Assembly (NCBI GenBank): GCA_025716815.1
Contig: JAIXMN010000007.1
Span: forward strand, 1,195,501-1,259,500
DNA from: Dichotomocladium elegans
Lineage: Eukaryota > Mucoromycota > Mucoromycetes > Mucorales > Lichtheimiaceae
Direction: 5' to 3'
DNA length: 64,000 nucleotides
In this document: one piece after another, positions 22,288-34,492 of the stretch
How positions within the stretch are numbered: position 1 is the first letter of the stretch
How the letters are laid out: every line of letters begins with the position of its first letter
The notes under the pieces: generated by a model
Databases searched by the model: none
Seen by the model: only the letters and a program-made list of their open reading frames with translations
Told to the model about the DNA's origin: nothing
Position numbers and translations under genes: made by a program

Positions 22288-23470
22288 AAAAAAGGCCTCC
22301 GTCCCCCCCCGCCTCATTTCCTGTAGATCAAACATGTACACCCACCCAACCCTCATGCTCACGCTTTCTTTGCATAACATAACATTTCCAACGAATATAT
22401 GTATATAATTACATGTATCCTTGCACTCGGAATTATCGTATCAATCAGCTATCGAGAACCCCCTTTATTTTATTTTTCTACTCACGAAGGGATGTAGCTC
22501 TCACGGTGCGACGTCCCTTCATTCACCCAAACCCAACATTTGTTGCCGATTTATGCGTATTGTGTTTGTTTTGTACACCCACCCGTGGCCGTGCCCGTTT
22601 TTTCTGTTGTGCTCCGGCTTGGGGGTGGGGGAAGGCGACGGAAAGGGAATGTGCGAGTTGTTGATTGGTCAAGATCATACTACAATAGAAACACACAGGG
22701 AGTCCCATCCTCCTCTCCCCCCTCCTCCTAGGAAAATGGGGGAGGGGAAGGTGCGGAAGAGCGGGGATAGGGTGGACGATCAAAATATAATACCGATCAT
22801 GAGAAACTTTTTTATTTTCGGGCGAACTGTTTGGCGTGTGACGGTGGGGGGGGGGAAGAAATCCGGTTCCATGATGATCCGATTGTGAACTTTTTGTATC
22901 ATCCTCTGTTCCTTTTTTTGTTTTCATTCTATCTCTACTACCTAACAAACGGCAAGTGGGGGGGGGGCAGTATTGGGGAAGGAAAGAACCGCTTGTTGCC
23001 AAGGCATTTTGTGTATCCAATAAATCACTATTAGAAAAAAAATACATGGACAATTAAAACAAAGGAGAAGTACCGAAAGAGAAGAGGGGGGTGCAAGGTC
23101 GTTTTATATAAACTTTGTAATGTAAGCGCGTGTGGTAGAGAGAAAGGGTCAATGAGGAGACAAGATAGACTCTTTTTTTTTAAAAAAAAAATAAAAAAGC
23201 TAAACAGCGATAGTCATGTTTTGACAATGAATATTACAATCCTATTTTCTTTTACTAAACACAGCCAAGATACTCCACCCCTTGATTCTGCCTCACGCAC
23301 GCCCTCATAAACAGCCATTACTTTATTTTTTTGCTTGTGCAACGAGGTTCAGGCAGCTAGGATCTCATCGTTGCCTAGGTAGAAAATGCATATAAATACC
23401 CTCGCGTGCAATTGCCTTCATTATTTCATTTTCCCTGAAGGCTCAACTCACTCGCTTACTCTTTTTGAAC
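22288..23470. other. Intergenic, MFS / C2H2
   Basis: About 1.2 kb with no convincing gene; rich in poly-G, poly-C and poly-T runs. A TATA box for the C2H2 gene is at its right end (23391-23398). Confidence 0.5.
23391..23398 (+). promoter_or_regulatory. TATA box of the C2H2 gene
   Basis: TATAAATA, 73 bp ahead of the start codon at 23471. Confidence 0.5.
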
Positions 23471-24315
23471 ATGATTGTGCCCACCCCGTTGAACCCCTTG
23501 ATCCATCCTACGGCGCTCAGCAGCCATCCTCCGTCCCAAGTCTTGGATAGACCGCACTCAACCTCCACAGCAACAAAGCGACAATACAAGTGCACCACCT
23601 GTCCCAAAAGCTTCACTCGACCCAGCGCTCTAAAGACCCATATCTATACCCATACGGGCGAGAAACCGTTTGAATGCACCACGTAATAGATAATACGCCT
23701 GCCACGCTTTGACTGTTATTAATCAGAGAAAGAAATCGTTTTTAGACCAGGATGCGGCCGTCGATTTGCGGTGATCTCCAACCTGAGACGCCATTTCAAG
23801 GTGCATGCGCGAGTTCACTATGAACTTTCGTCATCGTCGCTCCCCCACGGCGATATGGGCGAGTATCCGCAGCAACACCACCACCACCATCACCATCACC
23901 AGCAACAGCAACGGATTCCAGCGAGCGAGCGGCTGCGGCACGTTCAACGATTGATGGAACGAACCGCTGCGCTGCAGCTGCTGATGGACAGTAATAACAA
24001 CAACAAGCACCCCTTGACAACGACAGAAGACTGCGGCAGTCTGAGTGATTCGAGCAGCACCACCAGCAGCTGCAGCAGTAGCACCTTGCATTCGCCTTCT
24101 TCGTCATCCTCCATCGCTCCCTCGATCTACTTTATGGTAAGCCCTACCAACCCCCCCCTCCAGCCTCGTCTCCTCTCTTTTTCATTTCTCGTTAAAACCA
24201 TCTGCTACCATAGACATCAAGTGCACCACCACCACCACCCGCACCTGCAGCCACCCTAGGGCAGAATGGGTACTGTTGGGATCAGCGTCGTCTTTTGACA
24301 CATCGATCTTCGTAA
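23471..24315 (+). CDS. Two-finger C2H2 transcription factor
   Basis: 234 residues from exons 23471-23682, 23746-24136, 24214-24315. Two adjacent C2H2 fingers: [19 protein letters not shown]...H and [21 protein letters not shown]...H, joined by a TGEKP linker (about residues 37-94). The pair resembles fungal FlbC/CMR1-type two-finger regulators. After the fingers come His and Gln runs, Asn repeats and Ser-rich sequence, then a short proline-rich C-terminus. The first intron splits the second finger. Targets are unknown. Confidence 0.88.
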
Positions 24316-24976
24316 ACACAGCCCGAATCCACTCCGCGCGCGTAAAACTTAATATTCCCTACTTTTTTTTTTTCTATGTGTGTATGCAATCTTCCTTTAT
24401 TTTTCTTTCAATCTCTCTTTGTTTCTTTCTCCTCCTACTTTTTATTTGGTATGATACGCACTTTTTTTTTATATTTTCCTTACTCCCTTCCCATACGATT
24501 CTCTCTATTTTTGGAGTTTGTAAAGCTGCTGGCACACTTTTGTATCTCCCGTCCTCTGTCTTCAATATCTGCGTATTTAATATATCTATAAGTGACGCGC
24601 ATGCAAAGTAGTTTTAAGATATATTATAATGTATATGTATCTTCTCTGCAATAAAAAGGAAGGTTATTAATCTGTCTCGATGGTCGGTGTGACCCTCTCC
24701 AAAGTTTTTTTTTTCACATCGACATTTCCTTGATGCGTTGTGTGTTGGATGGTTTGGACGGGAAGAAACATAGTACGTCTTGCATTTTTCTGTTTGGTAT
24801 GTACTGCCCAGATTGTTCACAACCCCTTTTGCCCCACGCGTCATCACCATGCTGAGCATGCATTGGGTAACCATAGCATTGTCTTGGAACGCAAACGTCC
24901 AACCCCGGCAAGTCCATGTGAACCGAAACAAGCAAGGCTGATGCTATCATGCCAAAGCGAGAGATTGAAGTTCGTT

Positions 24977-25012
<36 letters not shown>

Positions 25013-25386
25013 GTAGTGTAGCGTATAGTTTAAAAATGGCGCCAAGGTTTTTCTTTAATTCGTAAGGGCCGAAAGAGAGAGAGAGAGATATTTACAGTGC
25101 ATATGCAGCTGCATGAACAGCATGTCGATATATCCGCGCACATGGGTTCTTGGTCCATCGCTGGGCTGCTGCCGTGCGTGTCAAATGAAAAGATGGGGAG
25201 CCACGAAATGCGTGTCTACACATAAATATGCCTAATAACTCCTGTCCCGTCACACACGAACATTCTCACTTTCTCTGGCCTATTTATACGTTCGGATGGT
25301 GCGGAAAAATTCCCTCATTCGCAGACAATGTTCCAGATACGCAAAAGAAGGGCTTCCCCTCTTTCTGATTAATTATTTTTAGTCTT

Positions 25387-25418
<32 letters not shown>

Positions 25419-25531
25419 CGTGTGTGTCTCACCCCCATCACGCCACTCCCCCCCCCAATACCCTTTCACTCTCCCTCGCCCCCCCCTCTTTTTTACTTGG
25501 AGTCCTTTCGCTCTCTTTCCCCACCCTCACC
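24316..25531. other. Intergenic, C2H2 / desaturase
   Basis: No supported gene. It contains a TA microsatellite (24979-25008), short GA runs near 25075-25089 and CT/GT runs at 25386-25425 just before the desaturase start. Confidence 0.5.
24979..25008 (+). repeat. (TA)n microsatellite
   Basis: About 15 tandem TA units. Confidence 0.9.
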
Positions 25532-27109
25532 ATGCCTCCCAACACGGAATTATGTTCGACATTGGACAGATGCGTCTTTACCCTACAAGATGTGGAACAG
25601 CGCGTCAAACAGGGCGAAGCAGTGTTTATCTTTGAAAACAAGGTATACCGAGTCGATCGTTTTCTCTCCAAACATCCGGGTGGCGAGTTGGCCATTCGGC
25701 ACGTGCTTGGCAAAGATGTCACGGATGAGATTCGGTCGATGCATCCGCCACGTGTCTACGAAAGCATGATTAGGCATTACGAGATTGGCGATTATTGGCC
25801 TATGCCTGTGCCTAGCGCGGCAGGGGACCGGGTTGCTGCTGCGCCCGCAGACCCCGAAGGGCGTGCGAGTCGCGATGTGCGCCTGAAAGCCAAGTGGCAG
25901 GGCGGAATGAGCATAGAAGCGTACGATGGCGCGATTGAGGATTTGTACAATAAGCACAACTTGAATCAGGCCGAGGACCGACGCGATCAAGGCACGCTGG
26001 ATATGCAACAGATACGAGCAGCGTATCGGCGGCTCGAGCGTGAGATCCGCGACCGTGGTTATTTTGAGTGCAATCGCTGGCGGTACGGTAAAGAGTGCTG
26101 CCGCTACGTGCTGTTCCTGTACCTATCGCTGTGGTTCACGCTGCGTGGCAGCGAGACATGGCAGTATCTAGTAGGTGCCTTTTTCCTGGGTTGCTTTTGG
26201 CACCAGCTGGTGTTCACTGCCCACGATGCAGGCCACAACGGGATCACAGGCCGTGTCAAGGTGGATCACACCATTGGCGTGCTGATCGCTGACTTCATCG
26301 GCGGTCTGTCGATCGGCTGGTGGAAGCATAGCCATAACGTCCACCACATTGTCACGAACCACCCCGAGCACGACCCCGACATTCAGCACCTCCCCTTCTT
26401 TGCCATCACCACCCGCTTCTTCAACAACATCTACTCGACGTACTACAAGCGCATCCTTCCCTTCGACGCCCCCTCGCGCTTCTTTGTGCGGTACCAGCAC
26501 TATCTCTACTACATCATCCTCAGCCTCGCCCGGTTCAATCTCCATCGGCTCTCCTTCCAATATCTCCTTTTCCACAAGAACGTCCGCAACCGCAAGTTCG
26601 AATTAGCCGGCATCGGCTTCTTCTTCTGCTGGTTCGGCGCCTTGCTCTCCACCCTGCCGTCCTGGCCCGTCGTCTTTGGGTACCTCATGATCTCTTACAT
26701 CGTAACCTCACCGCTGCATGTCCAGATCACGCTCTCGCACTTTGGCATGTCCACCGACGACCTTGGTCCCTCCGAGCCCTTTCCCGCAAAGCAGCTGAGG
26801 ACCACGATGGACGTCGACTGTCCGGAGTGGTTCGACTGGTTTCACGGCGGCCTTCAGTACCAGGCCGTCCATCATCTCTTCCCGCGCCTGCCTCGCCATT
26901 ATCTGCGCCACTGCGTGCCTCTCGTTCGTGCGTTCTGCAAGGAGACCGGCCTGCAGTACTATATGTACGACTTCACGACCGGCAATGGTGTTATTCTCGG
27001 TGCGCTCAAGAGCGTCGCCGATCAGGTCCATCTGATGAATGACGTTGCAAAGTATAATTCAAACGTTTGGGCAGGTGACATCCAACACAAGAATAAAATG
27101 GCCCATTGA
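25532..27109 (+). CDS. Delta-8 sphingolipid desaturase (cytochrome b5 fusion)
   Basis: 525-residue single-exon front-end desaturase. The N-terminal cytochrome b5 domain has the haem motif HPGG (about residue 48). The three histidine boxes are HDAGH, HNVHH and QYQAVHH, the last with Gln in place of the first His, as in front-end desaturases. The wording GGLQYQAVHHLFPRLPRH is typical of fungal sphingolipid delta-8 desaturases, which unsaturate the long-chain base of glucosylceramides in the ER using electrons from the fused b5. A delta-6 fatty-acid desaturase is the main alternative. The ATG with the CACC context at 25532 is used; upstream frame is low-complexity. Confidence 0.92.
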   Translation: MPPNTELCSTLDRCVFTLQDVEQRVKQGEAVFIFENKVYRVDRFLSKHPGGELAIRHVLGKDVTDEIRSMHPPRVYESMIRHYEIGDYWPMPVPSAAGDRVAAAPADPEGRASRDVRLKAKWQGGMSIEAYDGAIEDLYNKHNLNQAEDRRDQGTLDMQQIRAAYRRLEREIRDRGYFECNRWRYGKECCRYVLFLYLSLWFTLRGSETWQYLVGAFFLGCFWHQLVFTAHDAGHNGITGRVKVDHTIGVLIADFIGGLSIGWWKHSHNVHHIVTNHPEHDPDIQHLPFFAITTRFFNNIYSTYYKRILPFDAPSRFFVRYQHYLYYIILSLARFNLHRLSFQYLLFHKNVRNRKFELAGIGFFFCWFGALLSTLPSWPVVFGYLMISYIVTSPLHVQITLSHFGMSTDDLGPSEPFPAKQLRTTMDVDCPEWFDWFHGGLQYQAVHHLFPRLPRHYLRHCVPLVRAFCKETGLQYYMYDFTTGNGVILGALKSVADQVHLMNDVAKYNSNVWAGDIQHKNKMAH

Positions 27110-27302
27110 GTTGATGGTGGGGTAAAAATAAAAGCTTAAATAGGGGAAGAATGTGCATTATTTGTGGGTGGGGTGTGTGCCTGATGATTCGGAATTGGAA
27201 AATTCTCGGTCCGACCGAGAGACGTCAAGCACTCCGAGACAGACAGTGAGAGCTCTCTCTATTTTTTTTTTTTTCACTCTTTTCAACAACCTCCGCTTCC
27301 TG

Positions 27303-29646
27303 ATGACCTCCTATTCGGACCTGCCCATCAGTCAGTGGGGCACATTGGCCATCGGTGCCCTTGTGAGTTGGCTGGTCATTACGTGGCTTTCGCAGCCCAA
27401 GGCAAAGAAGTTCACGGTGCCTGTTCCTCCTGGTAAGATGACCCAATATAAAATAATGGTTGCTATGGTCTGAGCACTCATCTCGCTCATGTGCACGCGT
27501 CTTGTGTGTTCTACCGCCTTTTTGTTTTTCAAAGAGGCCGATCCTTCGTGGAAGGGGCCTGTGCTTTCGAATCCGACGATTCGTGTATGTTTTATCGTGT
27601 TATTGATAAGTTGCATGTGTGTGTGTGTGTTGTGTGTCTCACGTGCGATATATATATAGGACCCGAATCGACCCAACGAAATTATCTGCTATGATCCCTC
27701 TACTGGCTACCATCTCGGGAACATGGCCTCGCCCTCCGTGGCCGACGTCAAGGCTGCGTATGAGCGAGCCAAGCGTGCCCAGGAAAAGTGGAAGACGACG
27801 AGTTTTGAAGAACGCCGGGCGGTGCTTCATAGCTTGCTTGATTTTGTCCTTGAGAACCAGGAAGTCATTTGTCGCGTTGGATGCCGTGACACCGGCAAGA
27901 CCAGTGAGTCAATAGGCTCTTCTTTTTTTTTTTCCTCTCTCTACATTTCCTCCACCCCCCCCCTTCGGCGGACGCCGCCGCCGTCACCGCATTTGATCGA
28001 TTGATATCTTTTGCTTTTTCGCATTAGTGGCCGATGCCTCACTCGGTGAAGTGCTTACGACATGTGCAAAGTTGCGTTGGACCATTGACCATGGCGAGAC
28101 GGTGTTGAGCCCCGAATACCGTGATCCGGGCCTGATGATGATGTACAAGCATGCCAAGATTGTTTACCAGCCCATGGGGGTTGTTGCTGCGTTGGTGAGC
28201 TGGAACTATCCGTAGGTAGAGAACCCCCTTCCCCCCCTCCACCCCGAGAGACAAATGAGGACTGAATGTTGCGGCGGTGATGGGCACAGTTTCCACAATG
28301 CGCTCGGCCCGGTGATATCGGCGTTGATGTCCGGCAATGCGATCCTTGTCAAGGGGTCGGAATACGTTGCGTGGTCGACGCAATATTACCACAAGATTGT
28401 GCAGCGATGCCTGGAGGTGCACGGCCATGACCCGGAGCTGGTGCAGTTCCTGACCGGTTTCGCCGATGTGGGTGAGGCCGTTGTCCGCTCGGGAGTCAAT
28501 CACGTTACGTTTATTGGTTCGCCTGCCGTTGGCAAGCTCGTGCAGCGAAACGCAAGTGAGATGCTGGTCCCCTGTCTTCTGGAGCTGGGCGGCAAGGACG
28601 CGGCCATCCTGCTGAAGGACGCTGACCTTGGTCAGGCCATCCCTGTCCTGATGCGTGGCGTGTTCCAGAACTGTGGTCAGAATTGTATCGGCATCGAGCG
28701 GATCATTGTTGCGGCCGAGATTTATGACAAGGTCGTTGAGGAAATGGACCGACGTATCTCGAAGCTCCGTCAGGGGTCCGTTCTTGCCGATGGCGAAGGC
28801 GTGGATTGCGGTGCACAGACAATGGGCAACCAGGTAACAGAGGAGCATTTGAGTTTGCGAGTGTATGGTGTTTTGATTTTGGGGGGAAAGCCGGCCGATC
28901 GTTCATTGCCTTGTATAGTTTGAAAAATTAGAAGGCCTTGTTCAGGAAGCGGTCTCCCGCGGCGCTCGCTTGCTCCGAGGAGGCAAGCGGTTCTGTCATC
29001 CCAAACACCCGAGCGGCCAGTACTTTGAGCCGACTCTCCTGGTGGACGTGACGCCCGACATGGCAATTGCAAACGAAGAGGCCTTTGCGCCTATCATGGT
29101 TATCATGAAGCACACCGGCCCTGAGGACGCGGTGCGGGTCGCGAACGCCTGCCCCTATGGCCTCGGCTCGTCTGTCTTTTCCGCCGACAAGCAGCTTGCA
29201 GAACGCATGTGTCTCCAGCTGAAGGTTGGCATGACCAACGTCAATGATTTTGCTGTCAACTACCTCTGTCAGAGCCTGCCATTCGGAGGGGTGGGTATCT
29301 CAGGCTACGGTCGTTTCGTAAGTTCACTTGATGAGTTTGGGGGGGAGGGTGCAGGGCAGGGGCGGGGTTTGCATACGAATCGCCTGATTTAACGGATTTG
29401 AAACCAAAAATGACGTCATTGCAAAAGGCCGGTGAGGAAGGTCTCCGCGGACTCTGCGTGCCCAAGGCCGTCACGATCGATCGCATTCCGTTTGTCAAGA
29501 CGCCCATTCCTCCTATTCTTGATTACCCCATCGGCAGCCTCAGCAAAAGCTTCAGCTTTTTGATGGGGCTTGCCAACATGATCTACAATCCTAGTTATAC
29601 TGCCAAGGCTAGAGCTCTCTTGGACATCATCAAGGCCAACTTTTAA
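27303..29646 (+). CDS. MSC7: Msc7-like membrane-anchored aldehyde dehydrogenase
   Basis: 589 residues. Exons: 27303-27432, 27535-27584, 27660-27903, 28028-28211, 28290-28833, 28919-29317, 29429-29646. An N-terminal hydrophobic helix (about residues 12-30) precedes the aldehyde dehydrogenase fold: VSWNYPFHN, catalytic Glu in LELGGKDA, catalytic Cys in NCGQNCIG, and SLPFGGVGISGYGRF near the end. The anchor and C-terminal tail (about 75 residues past GYGRF) match yeast Msc7 (YHR039C), an ER-associated ALDH-family protein of poorly known substrate. All junctions restore the conserved frame. Confidence 0.9.
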
Positions 29647-29807
29647 AAATAATTTTGAAAGGCGTGGCGTGTTGTTTGTTGGAAAGTTTCTCTTTTTTTT
29701 TTTTTAACTACGCAGTCATGCGCGATGAATGATTGGCTCTTGCTGAGTTGAAGGAAGTTTTGGGGGGAGGGAGGGAGAGCCACTGCCGAAAAAAATAAAG
29801 GGCTGCC

Positions 29808-29815
29808 TATATAAA
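29808..29815 (+). promoter_or_regulatory. TATA box of the small-protein gene
   Basis: TATATAAA, 95 bp ahead of the ATG at 29910. Confidence 0.5.
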
Positions 29816-29909
29816 GAGTGCTGGCAAAGGATTGGAACAACCAACGTTTCTTTTGGTTACCCCCAGCCCGCAGCAACACCTCTACCTACAAAACACACAC
29901 ACCGATAGG

Positions 29910-30167
29910 ATGGATTCGGATAACACCTTGACGCATCCAATGCTGTATCGTCAGCAAATGAACTCACCCCCGCAAACCAACACAAAGCAGCCCACAATGC
30001 CAACACACCATCAGCAAGGTTGGTCGCCTAAACCCGTCAAGGATGAAACAAGTTCAAAGGAGGAGCCCTGTTGGGATTGCTATCCAAGCATGATGCGCAA
30101 GATCGAGAACGAGGGAACGCCGGAGCAAGTCGAACAGCTTCATGAACTCGAACATCGCTCACCGTGA
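29910..30167 (+). CDS. Small 85-residue protein, unknown
   Basis: Single-exon frame. The first half is Gln/Pro/Thr-rich and probably disordered; the second half is charged, with EEPCWDCYPSMMRKIENEG, which includes a CxxC pair. It has its own TATA box at the right distance, and codon use is like that of its neighbours. I do not recognise a family. Without transcript support it could still be a chance frame. Confidence 0.5.
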   Translation: MDSDNTLTHPMLYRQQMNSPPQTNTKQPTMPTHHQQGWSPKPVKDETSSKEEPCWDCYPSMMRKIENEGTPEQVEQLHELEHRSP

Positions 30168-30376
30168 TCAGTCGTTACCCTCTCCTCCTCCTCTGCGCTT
30201 TTACCACACTCCGCTACCCCAACCCACATCGATCGTCTCCTTTTTGTCTGATAATGTAAATATTCTTTACATCTTTTACCACTCACTACCAAGCAAACAA
30301 GCATAATACAATGGTAATGAAGGAAGAAAGGGGGATATGAGATAAAACGATACACGATAGGAGTGACTAGGGGAGT

Positions 30377-31105
30377 TTAGAGTATGATACAGCATTTACA
30401 ACGTGGGATCGGCTCGGTGTCCTTTGCATCTGTCGACATCAACAATGAGTAACCATTTTTTTTTCACTTTCACCATCCACACAGACCTTCAAGTGATTTT
30501 GATGGTTGATCCCGTATCAGCAGGTGCACTGTAAAAGAGTCACCGCCTTGGAGTCGGTTGACTGTTTCGATGGTTCAGGTTATTTATTTCCACTTTTTCT
30601 TTTCTTCCATTTTTTTTTTTACCTTCCAGTGTCGTTTCATTGGCGAGAAACTTGCCGAGATAAAGAATCTCAATTCGATCCAATGATTTGGGCTGGTCAA
30701 CTGCACTATTTCCACCTCCTCCACGAGCAAATTCTGCCCCCCACCCCCCAAAAGAAAAATAGATAAAACATGATTCAATATCAGAGAGGAGGGGGAGCTT
30801 TCGTCTTTAGAAAAACAAAAAAAAAAACCTTGTGGCCAGTGGTTCAGGATGTGGGTTTTAACCTCAAACACAGTAGTGGAGGGCGCAAAGTCCATGGTAT
30901 GTCTATTCCCCGACACCATCAGAAGTGTAAGCCGGACAATATCAGGCGGGATCTTGAGTTCATCGTCGCCATCATCGTGGATGCTGCTGCTATCACGTTC
31001 GCGCAACGGGTGGTTATTATCGTCGTCGTCGTCGTCATTGTTGACACAATGGTGGTGAGAAGAAGATGCCACTGAGGATGGCTCGTCGCTCATCCCTTCT
31101 GCCAT
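30377..31105 (-). CDS. UBL3: UBL3/MUB-like prenylated ubiquitin-fold protein
   Basis: 171 residues. Exons on the minus strand: 31105-30829, 30733-30623, 30561-30487, 30429-30377. A Ser/His/Asp-rich N-terminus of about 50 residues precedes a ubiquitin-like fold: IPPDIVRLTLLMVSGNRH, HILNHWPQ, IEILYLGKFLANETTLEG and FTVHLLIRDQP, matching animal UBL3 block by block. The C-terminus is CCIIL, whose last four residues form a CaaX box; the final Leu predicts geranylgeranylation, as in UBL3/MUB proteins anchored to membranes. These proteins recruit ubiquitin-conjugating enzymes or sort cargo to vesicles. The first intron has a poly-T-like donor (GTTTTT), which is unusual. Confidence 0.88.
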
Positions 31106-32780
31106 GTGCGGTTGTAGTGCAAATGAAGATTTAGAGATATATCTGTAAGGGGGATAGGGTATAGAAAAGAAACACTGTTTTAAAAAAAGAAAAGAGAGCG
31201 AGGAAGATGGAGTGGGTTGGGGGGATGATCTTTTTTGTGCGTATTGTGTGCGTGTGTGTGTGTGGGGGGGCAGAGTGGAGTAAATGTAAAAAGCAAAAGG
31301 AAAAAGAAATCCAGAGCGGTTAAATATATTTTTTTTTTGTGATGAATTAAACTGGTGAGTCTTTTTCCTCCTTTCCTCGTCTTCCTCTTCTTCTTCTTCT
31401 TCTTCTCCTCCTTACTTCATTGTTGGATCACAGGCAAATTTCACCTAAAAATTCATGGGAGGAAACGATGGTCGCTTTTTTTCTTGTTCTTTTTTTGGGA
31501 GTTTGCGGCTCCATCATGCCTCAATATCCCCACGTGACGCTTGCGAGGATATGCCTTAATTAAATGATTCTACATACAGAGGGTTTGGGACAGACGGTGG
31601 GGGGGGGACGAGAATAGAGCTTGGTACGTATGAAGCCTCAAAAGCCAAATAACTGTATCTTGCCCCACGTTCTTTATAATCCATCTAACAGTATTAAACC
31701 AAGATAAAGACAATGGTCATTCTCGCTTTTCTGGATGGTCTATCCCTCTGTCTCTAACTAATCCCAACCTATGGATTCCCATGTGATTCCTTTATCATGA
31801 GCCTCGATGCTTGTCCAAATCCGGGAGTGTGTTGCACACTCCTCTCAGCTCCCTAAGCATGCAAGCATAACCATGCCCGATGATATGATCGATATCCGTA
31901 TCGGTTATGCGGACATGTTGCGCTTCTTTGAGAAGCCGAATCCCAAATGCATTACCTTTGTTTTTTTCTTTATTAAAAAGAAACAATCAAAGACATCGTC
32001 CTACCTTGGTCATGTCATTGCATGCATTGTAGGCATATTCGTGTCCACAAGCCTTGGAAGAAGAAAAAAAGGCGTGTACATGAGAGGATCATTCACACAC
32101 GCACACACTCATAACACTTGGTAAGTAAAGGTCTCAGCAATATACATATATTATCTTGCGCGCTATGTTATTGTGTTGGGGAAAGTGTATTTCTTCCCCA
32201 TTTGAACGATAAGCATATAAACTGGAGAGATAGAGAGAGACCACAATGGAGTCCATGAACAGGGCCTAATAGGGCGTGACCACATAATTCTTGCTCAGTT
32301 TCTGTGTCCTACAAAGGAATAAATTGTCTCCGAAAATGACACACAGATCTTGCTCGAATTCTCGAGTTTAGACGATCGAAAAGACCTCCGTCGAAAATAT
32401 CCGTAGGTAAGCCTTTTGTTTCCTCACACACACACACATCTCCGGCAAAACGCTCTGCATTACGCAGTCCTTCGTGTCCAGCTCAAACGGATTAGTTTGG
32501 GTGGAGGACGTTCGATGAATGACGCATCAGAAAGGCAAGACCCATCCCTTTGACGGTAAACAGATACAAAGTTCCCTAATGGGCGTAGCTCTGCAGAAGC
32601 CATAGAAAGGTCTTTGTTTTGTAATTATGTTCCGAACCGTCTACTTCGGGCAAAATTATGATCCGGCTCTTTGTCGTTTGCGAGCTACTTCTTTCTTTTA
32701 CGATAGCCCTGCCTTCGTCTTCCCTTCCCTCCCTTTTTCTATTAGTTTGCACACACACTTTCGTGAGAGACCCTTTTAAA
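31106..32780. other. Intergenic, UBL3 / allantoicase
   Basis: About 1.7 kb between divergent genes. Several short open frames (for example 31807-32124) lack any family resemblance or supporting splice sites. Poly-T, TTC and GT repeats are common. Confidence 0.45.
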
Positions 32781-34492
32781 ATGGGAGGAGTGCAAAGTTA
32801 TTTTGCAGTGGAACCCTATGTTGCACTCACCGCAAACGATCTCAGCGAGACGGTCATGAAATACTATATCAACCTCGCATCCAAACGCTTGGGCGCCTCC
32901 ATCATGGACGCATCCGACGACTTCTATGGGGCTGCGGAGCGTCTCATTGCGGATCAAGACCCAGCCAAGGTTCCCGATGACGAAGAGCAAGAGGAACGAG
33001 GTAATTTCGTGGGGTTCCGAACTTTGACCCATTCTGCGGGAGTGTAACATTCATGCAATGACAACAGATGGCCATCACAACGGTTGGCAAACAAAACGCC
33101 ATGTTGAACGCGCGTCGCAAGTATCTCTCTTTCTCATCTAATGTTGGAAACGTCATATTTATATACATATCCATCCTAGAGTCGCTATACAATTAGGTGC
33201 CCGCGGCAGAATTTATGGCGTGGATATCGACACGACAGGCTTTATCAATGGTGCACCCACCACAGCCACCGTAGAGTGTGCTCGGTATCACGCCAAAGGC
33301 GTAGACATGGCAAGTAGAGAGTGGGACTGCGACTCTTTCCTCCCCACTCCAATAACAGCTCTAGGTGTAGTGGGACACAGTATTGGATGATGTCGCCATC
33401 AAGCCCAACGCCCACAACTACTTTTTATTCCGATCAACCGATCCAGTTTACACCAAGGCTAGATTGACAGTATCGTCTGGCGGTGGTGTGGTAATGTGTC
33501 TCATATCCCTCCATTGCCCTCTTCTGACGTTTTACCCTATCAGGCGCGATTCCGATGCTATGGCGAGGCTGTTCCGGATTGGCCCAAACGTTCCCATCGC
33601 CCTGTCAACCTTGCGTCGGCACACAACGGCGCCAACATCATTTGCTGGACGGATATTAAGCAAGCCAATAAACCAGATATTCTCATCGACGGCGGCCAAA
33701 GAGCGTAAGTGATGATGATAAAGTAGAAAACCGGGGGGGGGCGTAGAGAAAGTTTATGTGTGTGTGTGTATGTATAGCTCATGCTGATATAAGAAAAAAA
33801 ATTGGCATAGTGAAGATGGCTGGGAAACACCTCGCTCGCGCAAGGAGCCTCGTAACGACTTTGTCGTAATTCAACTAGGATCACCCGGCACACTGAACTC
33901 TATTGTCATCAGCACGGCCCACTTCATTGGCAATGCGCCGCAGGCAGTATCTGTCGATGGCTGCTACAGCAAAGAGGTATATAAGCGAGAGAGGCAGACA
34001 GGGAAAAGGCGTATACAAGTGCGGATGTTTAACATTGGTAGCAGGAAAATCCCGAGTACGACTATGGAGCAACATGGCATGAGATCCTGAGGGAAGAAGC
34101 AATCAATCCAGATGCGGAAACCAAGTTTGCGATCACAACGGACCAGGTGTTTACGCATTTACGACTAACGATCCATCCAGGTTAGGATATTTTTAGTTCT
34201 TCTCGCATTCAATAGCTGAATCCTGACTGTTACTCCCCCGAAAGATGGAGGCATACAACAATTCTCCGCATATGGCTTCCCATGCTTGGAGAATCAATCC
34301 ACTTCTCATTCTCCTCCACCTTCATCGCCCGACGACGACAACAACCACTCTCCGGAGTCACTGCAGCCTTCACCTTCTATTATCCACCCAACCTCTCTCA
34401 AGAAAAAGCGGCAAAGGTTGGCAGCGGAGCGGGCTACCGCAGTCATCAAGGAAGCCAATGCGATCGTCCAGCGGAAGAGACGTCGCTCATAG
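32781..34492 (+). CDS. Allantoicase
   Basis: 409 residues. Exons: 32781-33000, 33068-33116, 33180-33309, 33371-33490, 33544-33704, 33811-33976, 34045-34180, 34245-34492. Two related halves, as in all allantoicases: NGWQTKRH...QLGARGRIYGVDIDTTGF and DGWETPRS...VVIQLGSPGTLNSIVISTAHF, each followed by an RL(T)...DGG(I/V) block. The enzyme hydrolyses allantoate to ureidoglycolate and urea, freeing purine nitrogen. Two introns (33117-33179, 33310-33370) use GCAAGT donors. A C-terminal extension of about 65 residues, Ser/Pro-rich then Lys/Arg-rich and ending RKRRRS, is not part of the family core. Confidence 0.9.

Noticed and set aside
22421..23053. Frames of 155 and 176 codons on opposite strands
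   Set aside because: They arise from poly-C/poly-G and T-rich tracts and have no recognisable motifs.
27570..27590. TTCGAATCC resembling a tRNA T-loop
   Set aside because: No cloverleaf can be drawn around it and it is coding sequence of the aldehyde dehydrogenase.
31807..32124. 105-codon plus-strand frame between UBL3 and allantoicase
   Set aside because: Half of it is Phe/Lys-rich homopolymer translation; no homologue recognised.
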